Assembly: GCA_020634515.1 (NCBI GenBank)
Contig: JACKBL010000003.1
Location: 124,001-188,000 of the forward strand
Reading direction: 5' to 3'
DNA from: Ardenticatenales bacterium
GTDB taxonomy: Bacteria > Chloroflexota > Anaerolineae > Promineifilales > Promineifilaceae
DNA: 64,000 bases
Part shown: positions 8,837 through 18,493 of the stretch, piece by piece
Layout of the letters: the number at the start of each line of letters is the position of its first letter
Position numbering within the stretch: the first letter of the stretch is position 1
Notes under the pieces: generated by a model
The model's database searches: none
What the model was told of the DNA's origin: nothing
The model's input: only the letters and a program-made list of their open reading frames with translations
Made by a program: the position numbers and the translations under genes

Positions 8837-9198
8837 GTCAACCTACTGCCCTGGTCATCGAAGATGATGACACTTTGGCGACCATCTTTTCACGGGCGCT
8901 GCAATTGGCCGATTACAGAGCCGAGATTATCGCGGACGGCGAAGAGGCGCTGCGTCGGCTAGAGGAATTAACGCCTGAGCTGGTGGTTCTGGACATGCAT
9001 CTGCCACAGGTTTCGGGAATGCAAATCCTTTCGGCAATCCGGCAAAGCGATCACCTGGCGCAAACGCGCCTGATTATTGCTACGGCCGATTCAGGACTTG
9101 CGGCCATGCTGCACCAACAAGCGGACCTGGTTTTGGTGAAGCCGGTCAGTTTCCACCAGTTGCGCCGGTTTGCCAACCGCCTGCGCCCGCAACCATGA
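8833..9198 (+). CDS. Single-domain response regulator
   Basis: 121 residues, GTG start overlapping the kinase stop codon. A bare receiver domain: acidic pocket EDDDT near residue 10, phospho-acceptor Asp54 in LVVLDMHLP, switch Thr in IIATADS, and the conserved Lys in LVLVKPVS. There is no DNA-binding or enzymatic output domain, so it probably passes the signal by protein contact, like CheY or Spo0F. It is the cognate partner of the upstream 7TM kinase. Confidence 0.88.
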   Translation: MSQPTALVIEDDDTLATIFSRALQLADYRAEIIADGEEALRRLEELTPELVVLDMHLPQVSGMQILSAIRQSDHLAQTRLIIATADSGLAAMLHQQADLVLVKPVSFHQLRRFANRLRPQP

Positions 9199-9917
9199 GT
9201 GGCGCGTGGCAAAATACAAGTGACGTGCGTGGATCGAAAGCGGCGGGATGCCTTTCCCCACCAGGAACCAGGCACGGGCGCTGCCCTGCCGCCAGCGGTG
9301 TCTTGGGAGAATACGCCTGATGGCGCAAAAGTTGATCATGGCGTCGCACCTCCGCGCGGCGTCCTGCTCCACTTCTGCCGGGCCACTGTACGCGCTAATG
9401 TCAACGTGTTCGCCACTCTGGGCAACCGGCGTGATGTAGTGAGATTATCTTTGCCGGCATTTCCGTAACTCCGTCAATCAAGTCCCACTGGCCGCACAAT
9501 GTTCCCCAAACCGGCCGCATCATCTTGCAGATAGCCTTCGTCCAGTTCACCCCCATCTCCCAGGTCAACTTCGGCAACACCCGGCGCGCCCCGTTCCGGA
9601 TCATTGCCGGCGGTAGCGACCACAACATCCCCCCAGGCCGCAACGAAACCAACTTCCGCGAAAATCAAGAAAAATCCCGCGCACACCGACTTTAAGGACT
9701 GACGATGAAATAAAGAAAAGAACCTGATTTGGGAATGACGGACACGCTGAATCATCGTCAAGACGGCCGGGAAGAGGTCGTCGCGGCAATTGCCACCTGG
9801 CTAACGCCCAATTTCCGCCCCGCAAACGCTTCCGCGGTCGCCTCATTTGGTGTTACAATGGAGAGAGATGAAAATCATGCGGCACAATCTCCGCATCTAC
9901 CTTCTTAACCGTGAATC
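9199..9917. other. 719-bp gap with a possible decayed coding fragment
   Basis: No complete gene is convincing. From about 9452 to 9696 a plus-strand frame lacking a start codon has a coding-like excess of C in third positions. It includes GRIILQIAFVQFTP and FRIIAGGSDHNIPPGRNE. It may be the C-terminal remnant of a gene. A TGCCGGCA lies at 9452. Downstream to the zinc-ribbon gene I see nothing distinct apart from its likely promoter region. Confidence 0.35.
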
Positions 9918-10619
9918 ATGACGCAAATTGACCAACTATACCGCTTGCAGCAGATTGACGTGGAACTTCGGCAGGCAAAATTGCGCCTGAACGAGGTTCT
10001 GGCCGGGCAACAGGAAACAGAAGAAGTGCAAACAGCCCGCGCCACCGCCCAAAATACCGCCGCCGATCTGGAAACCTGGCAGAAGCAGCAGCGGGAGCGC
10101 AACCTGGCCTTGCAAGAGGTCAAAGACAAGCACAAGCAAACGGAAAACCAGCTCTATTCCGGCAATGTGAAGAATCCGAAAGCGTTGAGCGACTTGCAGC
10201 TAAACCTGGAAGCGCTGGGACGCCATCGCGCCACATTGGAGGATGAACTGCTGGAAGCCATGATCATGGTGGACGAGTGCACTGCCACCAACGAAGAAGC
10301 AACCACTGTCTGGCAGCAGATTGCACGGGCGTGGAATCGGGAACAGGCGCGGCTACGGCAAGAGCAGGCGCAGTTGGTTGAGCAGATTCAACGCCTGCAG
10401 CAGGCGCGCCAGGCGCATATCACGATCATTGACGGCTCGCTGCTGACGGAATATGAACATATTCGGCGCAAGCAGCGAAATGGCGTCGCGGTGGCCGGAC
10501 TGAAGCAAAATGTCTGCCAGGGCTGCCGTGTGACGGTCTCCGCGAACAAGGTGCGCGAGGCCGGCGAAGGCCAGCTTGTCTATTGCGGCAGTTGCGGGCG
10601 CATTTTGCATCCGCAATAG
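9918..10619 (+). CDS. DUF164/CdsZ-type coiled-coil zinc-ribbon protein
   Basis: 233 residues. Residues 1-175 are a long antiparallel coiled coil rich in Gln, Glu and Leu, with the conserved hinge LYSGNVKNPKALSDLQLNLEAL. The C-terminal zinc ribbon uses two CxxC pairs (CQGC at about 200, CGSC at about 222). This is the classic layout of the C4-type zinc-ribbon family (DUF164). It is widespread in bacteria, has been linked to nucleic-acid or transport roles, and has no agreed function. It stands alone here, on the same strand as the L,D-transpeptidase 127 bp downstream. Confidence 0.85.
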   Translation: MTQIDQLYRLQQIDVELRQAKLRLNEVLAGQQETEEVQTARATAQNTAADLETWQKQQRERNLALQEVKDKHKQTENQLYSGNVKNPKALSDLQLNLEALGRHRATLEDELLEAMIMVDECTATNEEATTVWQQIARAWNREQARLRQEQAQLVEQIQRLQQARQAHITIIDGSLLTEYEHIRRKQRNGVAVAGLKQNVCQGCRVTVSANKVREAGEGQLVYCGSCGRILHPQ

Positions 10620-10746
10620 CCGGAACAGAAAAAAAGGCGCGGATTCTTGTATTAGCCAGGCCCTGTTTTGAGAACGGTCCTGGCCAGGTGTGGCAATCAG
10701 TATTGCCGGCATCCCCCCTTCATCAAACCCTGGAGAGTGTGAAAAC

Positions 10747-11832
10747 ATGCCCAAATCAGTCCGGTCCTTAGCCTTCTTCATCTTCATAACATTGGGAATA
10801 GGACTCACCGCGCAGCGCGTCGTAGCAGCGCAATGCTACTTCCACTCCGCCAACCTCGGCTACATTTGCGAAACCCGCCCCGTGCCGCCGCAGTTTGTCT
10901 CCCCTATTCCCGAACCGGACGGCCTGCTAGACCATCGTAGCTATGCCTACCTGGACGACTACGTCAACGTATACCCGGAACCAACCACAGCGGTCGCCCC
11001 GCTGCGCAACGTAGGACGTGGCTATTTTTATGTCAGCGTGAATTATCCCTTGAAAAATGACCAGGGCGAGTTGTGGTACATGATCAATCCGGGCGAGTAT
11101 GTGCCGGAAAGCGCGATCCGCCCCGTGGAAATTTCCCAATTCAGCGGCGTCGTCCTCACCAGTCCGCCAGAGCGTCCTTTTGGCTGGATATTGGCGCGCG
11201 TCCGCCCCAGCAGCACGCCGGGGGGCGAACCCAATCCCGATTACTCCATGCTGGAACGGTACACGTTTTTTGAGGTCATGGACGCGCAGGTGGTTCCCAC
11301 AGACGATGACTGGATTTGGTACAACATTGGCGGGGACCGCTGGATCCGGCAGACGTATGTGGGGTTGGTTGACCCCAGTCCGCGACCGGCGGAGGTGGGG
11401 GAGAATGAGTTTTGGTCGGAAGTGGACCTATACGAGCAAACTTTTGCCGCCTACGAAGGGGACCGCATGGTGTTTGCCTCGCTCATTTCCAGTGGCCTCA
11501 ATCGCTGGCCGACGCGGGAGGGGTTGTACCAGGTGTGGGACCGGTGGGATGAGACGTTGATGGATGGGGCCGAGGGGAAGGTTGACTACTACGTGGTGGA
11601 AGATGTGCCGTATACGATGTATTTCGATAAGGTGATGGAGATCGCCTTACACGGGGCGTATTGGCACGACCGTTTTGGCTACAAGCATAGCCACGGCTGC
11701 GTGAACATGCCGCCGCTGGCCGCGCAGTGGGTTTACAACTGGTCGGCGACGGGGCCGGATGCGTTGTGGGTCTATGTGCATACGTCGGACCCCACCCATT
11801 ACTTCACCCGTTTTGGGCAGCGGGATGGATAG
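10747..11832 (+). CDS. Secreted L,D-transpeptidase (YkuD domain)
   Basis: 361 residues with an N-terminal signal segment (LAFFIFITLGIGLTA) and a GGAG about 11 nt before the ATG. The N-terminal half probably holds SH3-like modules, one ending RWIRQTYVGLVDP. The C-terminal YkuD domain has the catalytic motif HSHGCVNMP with Cys318, plus the upstream IALHGAYWH. These enzymes form 3-3 peptidoglycan cross-links or attach proteins to the wall, outside the membrane. This fits the other wall genes nearby (FemAB pair, M23 peptidase, sortase). Confidence 0.88.
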   Translation: MPKSVRSLAFFIFITLGIGLTAQRVVAAQCYFHSANLGYICETRPVPPQFVSPIPEPDGLLDHRSYAYLDDYVNVYPEPTTAVAPLRNVGRGYFYVSVNYPLKNDQGELWYMINPGEYVPESAIRPVEISQFSGVVLTSPPERPFGWILARVRPSSTPGGEPNPDYSMLERYTFFEVMDAQVVPTDDDWIWYNIGGDRWIRQTYVGLVDPSPRPAEVGENEFWSEVDLYEQTFAAYEGDRMVFASLISSGLNRWPTREGLYQVWDRWDETLMDGAEGKVDYYVVEDVPYTMYFDKVMEIALHGAYWHDRFGYKHSHGCVNMPPLAAQWVYNWSATGPDALWVYVHTSDPTHYFTRFGQRDG

Positions 11833-11881
11833 CGATGGGGATTGGTCCAATCACCCAGATTGGACCAATCCGCCATGAGTA

Positions 11882-13543
11882 TCAGCGGCCAACTCCGAGG
11901 CTGCCTCCGAATGCGGCGGACATTTCTTCGTAGATGCCGGCAATACTCGCCTCATTCCCCAGATAGAAATTGCCAAACGTCCGCTGGGCCAGTTCCTGCA
12001 ACAACGTTTCATCCGCATCAGACCCATACGCAATGGTGAACACCGTCGTACCGTTCGCCGCCGCCGCATCGATCAGCCGCTCGTCAAAACTGTAACGGTA
12101 GCTGTACGTATCCAGACCATCCGTGAGAACCACCAGGGCATTCGTCGTCTGCGGCGTGGTTGTCTCCGCGATGCGCTCCGCCCCCAGGCCAATCGCATCA
12201 TAGAGCGCCGTATCGCCCCGCGCTTCCAGCCCCTGAATTTGGGCCACAATCGCCTCGCGGAACGTTCCCACCTGTTCGTGGTCCACCACCACGTTCAGCG
12301 CATCAGAAAAAGCGATCAGGGTGAGATAGTCCTCATCGCCCATCTGCTGTACAAACTGAATCGCCGCCTGGCGCATATTCTCCATTTTGGAGCCGCGCAT
12401 ACTGCCGGAAACGTCCAGCAGCATCACCATGTTCACGTCCTTGCGCGCCGCCTGCCAGATTTCCTGAATACTGTACACGGCATCAATGCCGGGCGCGCCA
12501 AACACCGTTTGCGGCTGCGCCAGATCGACGCCGTGCGCCGCGTCCAGTGGGGCCGCCGCGGGTACGGTGTTGTTCACGGGGCGCAGGCCATGCGCCACGG
12601 CGCGGGTCTGTCCATCCGCGCCGGTCAGATAGTCGCGGAAAAGACGGGCGGCTTCTTGTTGCTGCGTGCCGGCATTTTCGTTCACGCACGCCGGATGAGC
12701 AGCCACAAACGTCCCTTCAAACGGGTAAACCGGCACAAGACCATCAGGTTCGGTGCTGCGCCCATATTGCAGAACGGTACTCTCGTACATAATGCCGGCA
12801 CCGAGGAAAGTGGGGCCGCGCTCCGCCATCGTGCGCCCCAGGCTGTCCGTATCACTGCTAAACCAGGAAACGCCCCCCTCAAACGCGCCCACAGACGCCT
12901 GCACAATCGGCTGCTGAATATCTTGCGGCGAAACCGCTTCCGTTTTCGACTGCGCCGCCTGCACAAGAGCCAGCAGCGTACTCGCGCCCGTGGCCGACAG
13001 GCCAGGATGGGTGTGTCCCAGGCGCAGGGTTGCGCCATACTGGCCGCCGCTGTAGTACGCCCAGGCGGACGAATCCGCGGCCAGGCTACCAATGTCCAAC
13101 CAGCCCAGGTCGCGCCCAGGCCAGCCGAGGGCCTCCGCCAGCGGTCGCCAGAGGGCGATCACCAGCGGGCTTTGTGCCACGCTAACGCAATCGGACTGGA
13201 AGGCGCCACCGCCCCGGTCGGCCAGAATGTTGGCCCAAACTTTGTCGTCAGGAATCCAGAGGGTGGGGTTGACTTGCCCATCACGCAGGTCAACGACAGC
13301 TTGCCCGGCCTCCGTGGCCGGCAGCAAGTTGATGTAGATGGGATCGCCGTCCGCGTTTTCGATGCCGGCAGCGTTGAAATCAGCGACGCTGTCGGCAAGC
13401 CAGGCGGTGAGGCTGGTGTTCGCCAGGATGTCAATCTGGACGGCATTGCGCGGGGGTCCATCGCTTTGGGTCAGGGTACAGGCAAATGCCGGCATCATCA
13501 ACGCCACCACCAGCCACCACCAACCGCGAGATCTTTTTATCAT
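11882..13543 (-). CDS. VWA-domain lipoprotein with an N-terminal substrate-binding-like region
   Basis: 553 residues. Lipobox MMPAFAC at the N-terminus gives a membrane-anchored extracytoplasmic protein. Residues about 35-330 resemble a periplasmic solute-binding fold (LADSVADFNAAGIENADGDP, PTLWIPDDKVW, AHPACVNENAGTQQQEAARLF). Residues about 355-550 are a von Willebrand A domain with an intact MIDAS motif, DVSGSM, plus a Thr/Asp-rich loop (VLTDGLDTYS). It lies 27 bp downstream of the substrate-binding/OmpA fusion on the same strand, so the two probably form an operon. The role is unknown; a sensory or envelope-assembly complex is possible. Confidence 0.8.
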   Translation of the reverse strand: MIKRSRGWWWLVVALMMPAFACTLTQSDGPPRNAVQIDILANTSLTAWLADSVADFNAAGIENADGDPIYINLLPATEAGQAVVDLRDGQVNPTLWIPDDKVWANILADRGGGAFQSDCVSVAQSPLVIALWRPLAEALGWPGRDLGWLDIGSLAADSSAWAYYSGGQYGATLRLGHTHPGLSATGASTLLALVQAAQSKTEAVSPQDIQQPIVQASVGAFEGGVSWFSSDTDSLGRTMAERGPTFLGAGIMYESTVLQYGRSTEPDGLVPVYPFEGTFVAAHPACVNENAGTQQQEAARLFRDYLTGADGQTRAVAHGLRPVNNTVPAAAPLDAAHGVDLAQPQTVFGAPGIDAVYSIQEIWQAARKDVNMVMLLDVSGSMRGSKMENMRQAAIQFVQQMGDEDYLTLIAFSDALNVVVDHEQVGTFREAIVAQIQGLEARGDTALYDAIGLGAERIAETTTPQTTNALVVLTDGLDTYSYRYSFDERLIDAAAANGTTVFTIAYGSDADETLLQELAQRTFGNFYLGNEASIAGIYEEMSAAFGGSLGVGR

Positions 13544-13570
13544 CGCTCACATTCTCCTTCATATCCCACG

Positions 13571-15202
13571 TCAGCGTCCCACCGTGATCAGCGTCATCTC
13601 CACGTACCGGTCCTCCGCCTGTTTCACCGCGTCATCCGTATTGCGATGATCCTCCGGCGGAAGCTGCGCCGTCACAATAAAACGCGCCGGGTCAATCCCC
13701 TGCGAAACCAGGTAATCCACCACCGATTGCGCCCGCGCCTCGGCAAAATCAAGAATCTCCTGCTCCGCATACGGCGGGTCATTGGCCGGCCAGGCAGAAG
13801 AGCCCTTCACTTCCAGGAAAAGGCCGATACTCTGCGACAACGTGGGAATAACGCACTCATCCAGACGCCGGCGCGCCTCCAGCGTCAACTCCGTCGATTC
13901 CGGCAAGAAGTCGAACTTACGGCAGGGCAGCACCGCTAACGTCGTCGCCGCTTCCGTATCCACGCCGGAAAGGTCGAGCTGGGCCGAAATCGAAAAAGTA
14001 TCGTTCACCGGTTTGCCATTGGCCTGCAGACTTGCTTGCTGCGCCGACCGCTCCACAAAGCGCGTATCCACGAGGTCTTGCACGTCGTAATCAGGAATTT
14101 GCAGGCCGGAAATGGAAATCGTCCAGACGCGCCGGGCAATCTCCAGACGGTTGTAAAGCGGCGTGGGGTCGCGCATCACAAACGCATTGTCGCCCAGGTC
14201 CGCCTGCGCCACGCTCTCCAGCCAGGCGCGCAAATCGCTGCTGGCCGTTTCCGCATAGACGAAGCTCCAATCGTTGTGTCCCCAGGCGGCAATGTTCGCC
14301 GCCGCCGTGTCGAAATCCTCGAACTGATCTTTCAACGTGGCAAACCAGGCATCGTGGAACGATTGCACCAGGTCCGTTTCGCTGTTCAGGCTCTGCCGCG
14401 AAGTGACAATGACATCGACCACGATACGCATTTGCGCCGAACTGAGCAACGGCTGCCCGCCCGTGGCCTCGGCGTCGTAAATGTCCGGCTCCCAGCCGGA
14501 AACGACGTCCGCCTGCTCCGCGTTGAAGGCGGCCACGGCGTCGGCGACGCTGTCCTGCGGCACGAGGGTCACGTCGAAGCGGGGGTTTACCTCGGCAATG
14601 GACAAGGCGTAGTAAGCGAAATACTCGCCGACGCTGCCGCGAGAGAAGGTGATGCGCTTGCCTTTCAGGTCGTTGATCGTGCTGATGCCACGCCCCCACA
14701 ACTGGTCCGCACCGGCGCTTTCGTCAACGATAGCCGTAATCACGCCGGGATTCTTCAAGGCGACAGAGTCCAGCGTCGTCAGCAGGCAGTCCCACTGGCC
14801 GCTTTCCAACAAAGCTGTTCGTTGCTCTTCGGAAACGTCGTAGGCGGGGTCGTCATCCAGGAAGAAGGGGACGATGCTCAGGTGGAAGCCATGCGCAACG
14901 TCCTGCCCGGAAACCTGCATCTGCTGCAAGGTGAAGTAGCTGCCGAAGGCATCCGCGCCGCAGACGTAGGTCGGCAAGCCGTCGTCAAGGTTGGCTGACG
15001 GGGCGAAGATGGGATCGGGCGACTCTAATTGGGCGGCGGGGGTGGGGGTGATGCCGGCATTCACCGTAACAACAGGCGTCGGCGTCACATCCGCCTCCAT
15101 CCTGCCGCGCACCAGACTGTAGGCCCCCACACCACAGATGACCAATAGAGCCAGCCCCACAATGCCAATAAAGACAAGGCGGGTACGGTCAATGTTCTGC
15201 AT
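13571..15202 (-). CDS. Substrate-binding protein fused to an OmpA-like domain
   Basis: 543 residues from the ATG at 15202, which has AAGGAG 8 nt upstream; a TTG two codons earlier is too close to that site. An N-terminal membrane anchor (LVFIGIVGLALLVICGVGAYSL) is followed by an NMT1/PhnD-like solute-binding region (STINDLKGKRITFSRGSVGEYF, QADVVSGWEPD). From about residue 420 there is an OmpA/MotB-type peptidoglycan-binding domain (FLPESTELTLEARRRLDE, ARAQSVVDYLVSQGIDPARF). This architecture would tether a ligand-binding domain to the cell wall. It is co-directional with the VWA lipoprotein. Confidence 0.8.
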   Translation of the reverse strand: MQNIDRTRLVFIGIVGLALLVICGVGAYSLVRGRMEADVTPTPVVTVNAGITPTPAAQLESPDPIFAPSANLDDGLPTYVCGADAFGSYFTLQQMQVSGQDVAHGFHLSIVPFFLDDDPAYDVSEEQRTALLESGQWDCLLTTLDSVALKNPGVITAIVDESAGADQLWGRGISTINDLKGKRITFSRGSVGEYFAYYALSIAEVNPRFDVTLVPQDSVADAVAAFNAEQADVVSGWEPDIYDAEATGGQPLLSSAQMRIVVDVIVTSRQSLNSETDLVQSFHDAWFATLKDQFEDFDTAAANIAAWGHNDWSFVYAETASSDLRAWLESVAQADLGDNAFVMRDPTPLYNRLEIARRVWTISISGLQIPDYDVQDLVDTRFVERSAQQASLQANGKPVNDTFSISAQLDLSGVDTEAATTLAVLPCRKFDFLPESTELTLEARRRLDECVIPTLSQSIGLFLEVKGSSAWPANDPPYAEQEILDFAEARAQSVVDYLVSQGIDPARFIVTAQLPPEDHRNTDDAVKQAEDRYVEMTLITVGR

Positions 15203-15554
15203 GGACAATGCTCCTTTCCATCATCAATTTCCGCGCAAGCAAATTGATGAACGAATGTGACTATACAGGTCATCTGCCCAGATTGGACCAATTTGCTCTG
15301 GTTGAATCTTATTGATGTCTACAAAATTGGTCCAATCTCTCGGAGACGTGAATAGTTACGAACGAATAATGTTTCTTCGAAGTCACCAACGGTACAACGC
15401 CCTATCCAGATACGTTTCACCGGGCAAACACCCGCCTTACGACGGGCGTCTTACTACAAATTACGTGGGAAATGGTGGGGCGTCGCAATCCGGGCCTGTC
15501 GTCTTTCCGACAATCGGCAGCCCCCTTCGCCTTCTGCTTTCCGCCACCCGCCTT
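15203..15554. repeat. Intergenic region holding a family B repeat
   Basis: About 15268-15358 holds the family B signature: CAGATTGGACCAATTT, then CTCTGG, then AAATTGGTCCAATCT and GTGAATAGTTACG. The arms can pair over a long range. The remaining sequence, 15360-15554, has no supported gene. Confidence 0.6.
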
Positions 15555-17012
15555 CTACTTGATGAAGCCGAGGTTGCGCAGTACCTCATCAAAAGACTGG
15601 CCGCCGACCCGTTCAAAATGGTAGCGACCATTTTCGTCCTGGTCCACGATCAATTCATCTGATTCGGGCAAAACGCAATGTTTGCTGCCCCGCACCCCAC
15701 CCAGCATCTCCTGATAAGCGCCAATGCCAAAGAACCCCAGGTAGAGGTCGTCCGTTTCCACGGGTAGGTAGAGGGGAGAGTGGCTGTGTTTGGGTGGATA
15801 GATATCGTCGCTATCACACGTGAGGCCACCAAGTTGCACCCGCTGGAACGGTTTGTCCAGATGGGTCAGGGGAAGAACAATGAAATGCTCTCCCAAGGCC
15901 CAACTGTCCGGAAACGAGGTCATAATGGAGCCGTCGATGATGTACCACGGATACGGGGAGTTGTTTTCTTTGACCGTGATCACCTTGAACAGGTGCGCGC
16001 CATGTTCAGTGGTGGTGTAACGGCCAAATTCGCCCATGATGTCGGGCACGGGCACGCCATACCGGTCGCAAATCTCCTGGGAGGTACGCAGGAGGCGGCG
16101 CACGAAGTCGAGATAGTCAAAATCAAAGTCCAGCGTCATCGGTGCCGGCATTCCCCCGCCAAAATTGAATATCGACAACGACGGATACCGCTGCCGCAGC
16201 CGCGCAAACATCTCTAGCGGCGGCGTCAACCGCCGGATGAACTCCTCCGGGTCCGTCAACTGGCTACCCACCATGCCATGATACAACCGCAGCGTCAGAT
16301 TCGGCGCCGCCGTCACATAACTGGCCGCCCGCCACAGCATCTCATTATCCAGCCCAAAGCGAGAATCATACGCATCCATCTCCGCCGCGTCCGCATGTGG
16401 GCCATACGTCTTATGCCGCAGCCCGACCTGAAACCGCTGCTCCGACGATACCAGTGGCGGCAATTCGCCCAGGTCCTCAATGACCGGGATCAGCCGCTCA
16501 TGCGCCCGGCGCAGGTTGAGTATGCTTTGCGCATAATCCGTACCCGCCGCCTTAAAGCCGTTACAGATAACGAAACGATCCGGTGTCAGCAGTCCGCGCT
16601 CAATCATGAGGAAGGCAATTGCCACATCCACCACGGACGACATCTCATGATTGGCCCCCGCGCCCAACGTGGTACGGATTACCTCCTCCGCCGCGTTCGC
16701 TTTGGAGGCATAGGCGTAATGAAACTGGCCGGCGTAGCCCAATTCGGCGCGCGCCTGCGCAAAAAACGCCTGCATTGCCGCAATGCGCTCCCGAATCTTG
16801 GGCAGGTAGACGATTTCCAACGGGCTGGGCAATGATTTCCCAATTCCCGGAAATGCCGGCCCCTCAACGGCGTTGCGATCTTTGAGGAAAAGCTGCGCCA
16901 GATTGACGCCGCCAAAATGGAGTTCCCCCTGTACCACGTGCAAGTAATCATTGAAGCGATGGCCGTCGGGAACGGGTGTTTCCCGCTCCCAGCCGATGAT
17001 GGGATGCGTCAT
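15555..17012 (-). CDS. PLP-dependent arginine/diaminopimelate decarboxylase-family enzyme
   Basis: 485 residues from the ATG at 17012. A fold-type III PLP decarboxylase: YAYASKANA carries the PLP lysine (Lys104), FNFGGGMPAP is the phosphate-binding glycine loop, and GLTCDSDDIYPP is the active-site Cys-Asp segment of the C-terminal beta domain. The large size and HKTYGPH-type sequence resemble biosynthetic arginine decarboxylase (SpeA-like), the first step to agmatine and polyamines, more than LysA. No polyamine gene is adjacent, so substrate is inferred. Confidence 0.7.
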   Translation of the reverse strand: MTHPIIGWERETPVPDGHRFNDYLHVVQGELHFGGVNLAQLFLKDRNAVEGPAFPGIGKSLPSPLEIVYLPKIRERIAAMQAFFAQARAELGYAGQFHYAYASKANAAEEVIRTTLGAGANHEMSSVVDVAIAFLMIERGLLTPDRFVICNGFKAAGTDYAQSILNLRRAHERLIPVIEDLGELPPLVSSEQRFQVGLRHKTYGPHADAAEMDAYDSRFGLDNEMLWRAASYVTAAPNLTLRLYHGMVGSQLTDPEEFIRRLTPPLEMFARLRQRYPSLSIFNFGGGMPAPMTLDFDFDYLDFVRRLLRTSQEICDRYGVPVPDIMGEFGRYTTTEHGAHLFKVITVKENNSPYPWYIIDGSIMTSFPDSWALGEHFIVLPLTHLDKPFQRVQLGGLTCDSDDIYPPKHSHSPLYLPVETDDLYLGFFGIGAYQEMLGGVRGSKHCVLPESDELIVDQDENGRYHFERVGGQSFDEVLRNLGFIK

Positions 17013-17129
17013 AGTAAGCCACTCGTCCTTGTCACGTGCGATGCCCTTGCCGTCGCACCTGTGAAAACAAACGACCGCCGGCGGCGCGGTACGCCTGTTC
17101 AGTTGCATTCATTATACCACTACCGGTCC

Positions 17130-18323
17130 TCAGACAAGCGCAAGCTGCGCCAGGAGCCACTCTCCTCCCGCTTCCAGATCGCCATCCAGGGCAAAGGGGA
17201 GCGCGCGCACCTGCACCTGACCAACCCGGATGTGAAAGGGGCGCGCCAGGGGAGCGGGGTAGATGAGGATGGCCTGCGCGCATTGTTTTGCTTGGGCGTA
17301 AGCGACAATCTGGGTCACGTCTTCCGCCGTCGGTTGCGCGGCCAGCTTGTATTTCGTGTCCAACACGGCCAGGGGCGACGCGCCAGCGGCATGATAGAGA
17401 GCCAGGTCAATCCGTAAACGAAGCGCACCGTCATCAAAGCTGACCTGCTCCTGCGCCTTCAGCGTGTAGGCGGCGGGCAGATGCGCCTGCAACCATTCGG
17501 CCACGAACAGCTCGTATAGGCGGGCCATGTCCACCAGGAAAGGCCACATCGGTTCCCCTCCACTCTGGTGGTCGGGTCCCGTGTGCGTGAGGAAAAAGCG
17601 GCAAATGGCGTGCAGCGGCGCGTAGTCCAAATTGAGGCGGTCATAAGGGCGGTCAAGGCATTCCCACGGCAACACCGGGCGCAAACGCACCAATCCATGC
17701 AGCGTCCAGAAGGCGCGCCGTAGCAGCAGGCGTGTGGAGTCGCTCAGCAGCGGGCTGTGCGCGACGAGCCACAAGGTCCAGGCCAGAATCTGGTTGTCCG
17801 TCGTGTCCGTCGTTTGCTCCTGGTAGCGGCAAGGCAGCGTGACCGCTGGCGGCTGCCGCAGTGCCGCCGCCAGGTTCAGCCGCCCGCGCAGGAACGGCAG
17901 CGAGGCTTCCCGCGACACATAATCGCGGCGCAATCCTTGCCGCGCCCGCAGCAGTACGCGCTCCGCCAGCAGCCGGGCCAACTGCTCATAAAATTCCGGC
18001 AGCGAGGCGCTGGTGGTCAATCCGTCCAACCAGCGCCAGCTTCGCAGCCTGTAGGCATACGTCATCATGCCGAACAGGTTTGCCAGGGGTGTTTTCGGTT
18101 GCAAGCGCAGATGGAAATCGGGATGCAGGGGAATGTGCCCGACCCACCCCAGTGAGGTGAGCCGCCACTGCCCACCCGTTTTCGGCGAGGGAAATTCCAC
18201 GGAAATTTGCCGCCCGTACTGCTGCCACAAGCGGGTTCCCAACGCCTCCGGGAGTTGGTGGGCCGGCAGGAAGTGGGGGGTATATTCGGCAAGGGAAAGC
18301 GTTTGTCTGCTCTGGCTGCTCAT
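17130..18323 (-). CDS. McrC-like restriction nuclease subunit, orphan
   Basis: 397 residues from the ATG at 18323. The N-terminal part (LTSLGWVGHIPLHPDFHLRLQPK) is the McrC DNA-end/partner domain. The C-terminal part carries a PD-(D/E)xK site: RLRIDLALYH with the Asp, then LAVLDTKYK supplying D-x-K, and QIVAYAQAKQCAQAILIYP. Known McrC proteins work with the GTPase McrB to cut modified DNA. No McrB gene is adjacent: the neighbours are a decarboxylase and an asparaginase. It may have a partner elsewhere or a different role. Confidence 0.75.
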   Translation of the reverse strand: MSSQSRQTLSLAEYTPHFLPAHQLPEALGTRLWQQYGRQISVEFPSPKTGGQWRLTSLGWVGHIPLHPDFHLRLQPKTPLANLFGMMTYAYRLRSWRWLDGLTTSASLPEFYEQLARLLAERVLLRARQGLRRDYVSREASLPFLRGRLNLAAALRQPPAVTLPCRYQEQTTDTTDNQILAWTLWLVAHSPLLSDSTRLLLRRAFWTLHGLVRLRPVLPWECLDRPYDRLNLDYAPLHAICRFFLTHTGPDHQSGGEPMWPFLVDMARLYELFVAEWLQAHLPAAYTLKAQEQVSFDDGALRLRIDLALYHAAGASPLAVLDTKYKLAAQPTAEDVTQIVAYAQAKQCAQAILIYPAPLARPFHIRVGQVQVRALPFALDGDLEAGGEWLLAQLALV

Positions 18324-18493
18324 GGTGGTGATGGAAAACGACGGGTTTTTGTTCAGGAGTGGGCTGTGCCTGTTATACTTGCCGGCATTCCGCAACTGCC
18401 GCGCCGACTGCCTGATTATACTCGTTCTGGTCGTGGGTGGGGTGGTTGATGCCGGCATTTCCCCTGCCCCACACGCAACAAGGACCAGCGCAC

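Noticed and set aside
12239..13939. Long plus-strand ORF (566 codons) opposite the VWA and OmpA genes
   Set aside because: It is antisense to two genes with clear domains. Its product is rich in His, Arg and Gln without motifs, a typical GC-rich shadow frame.
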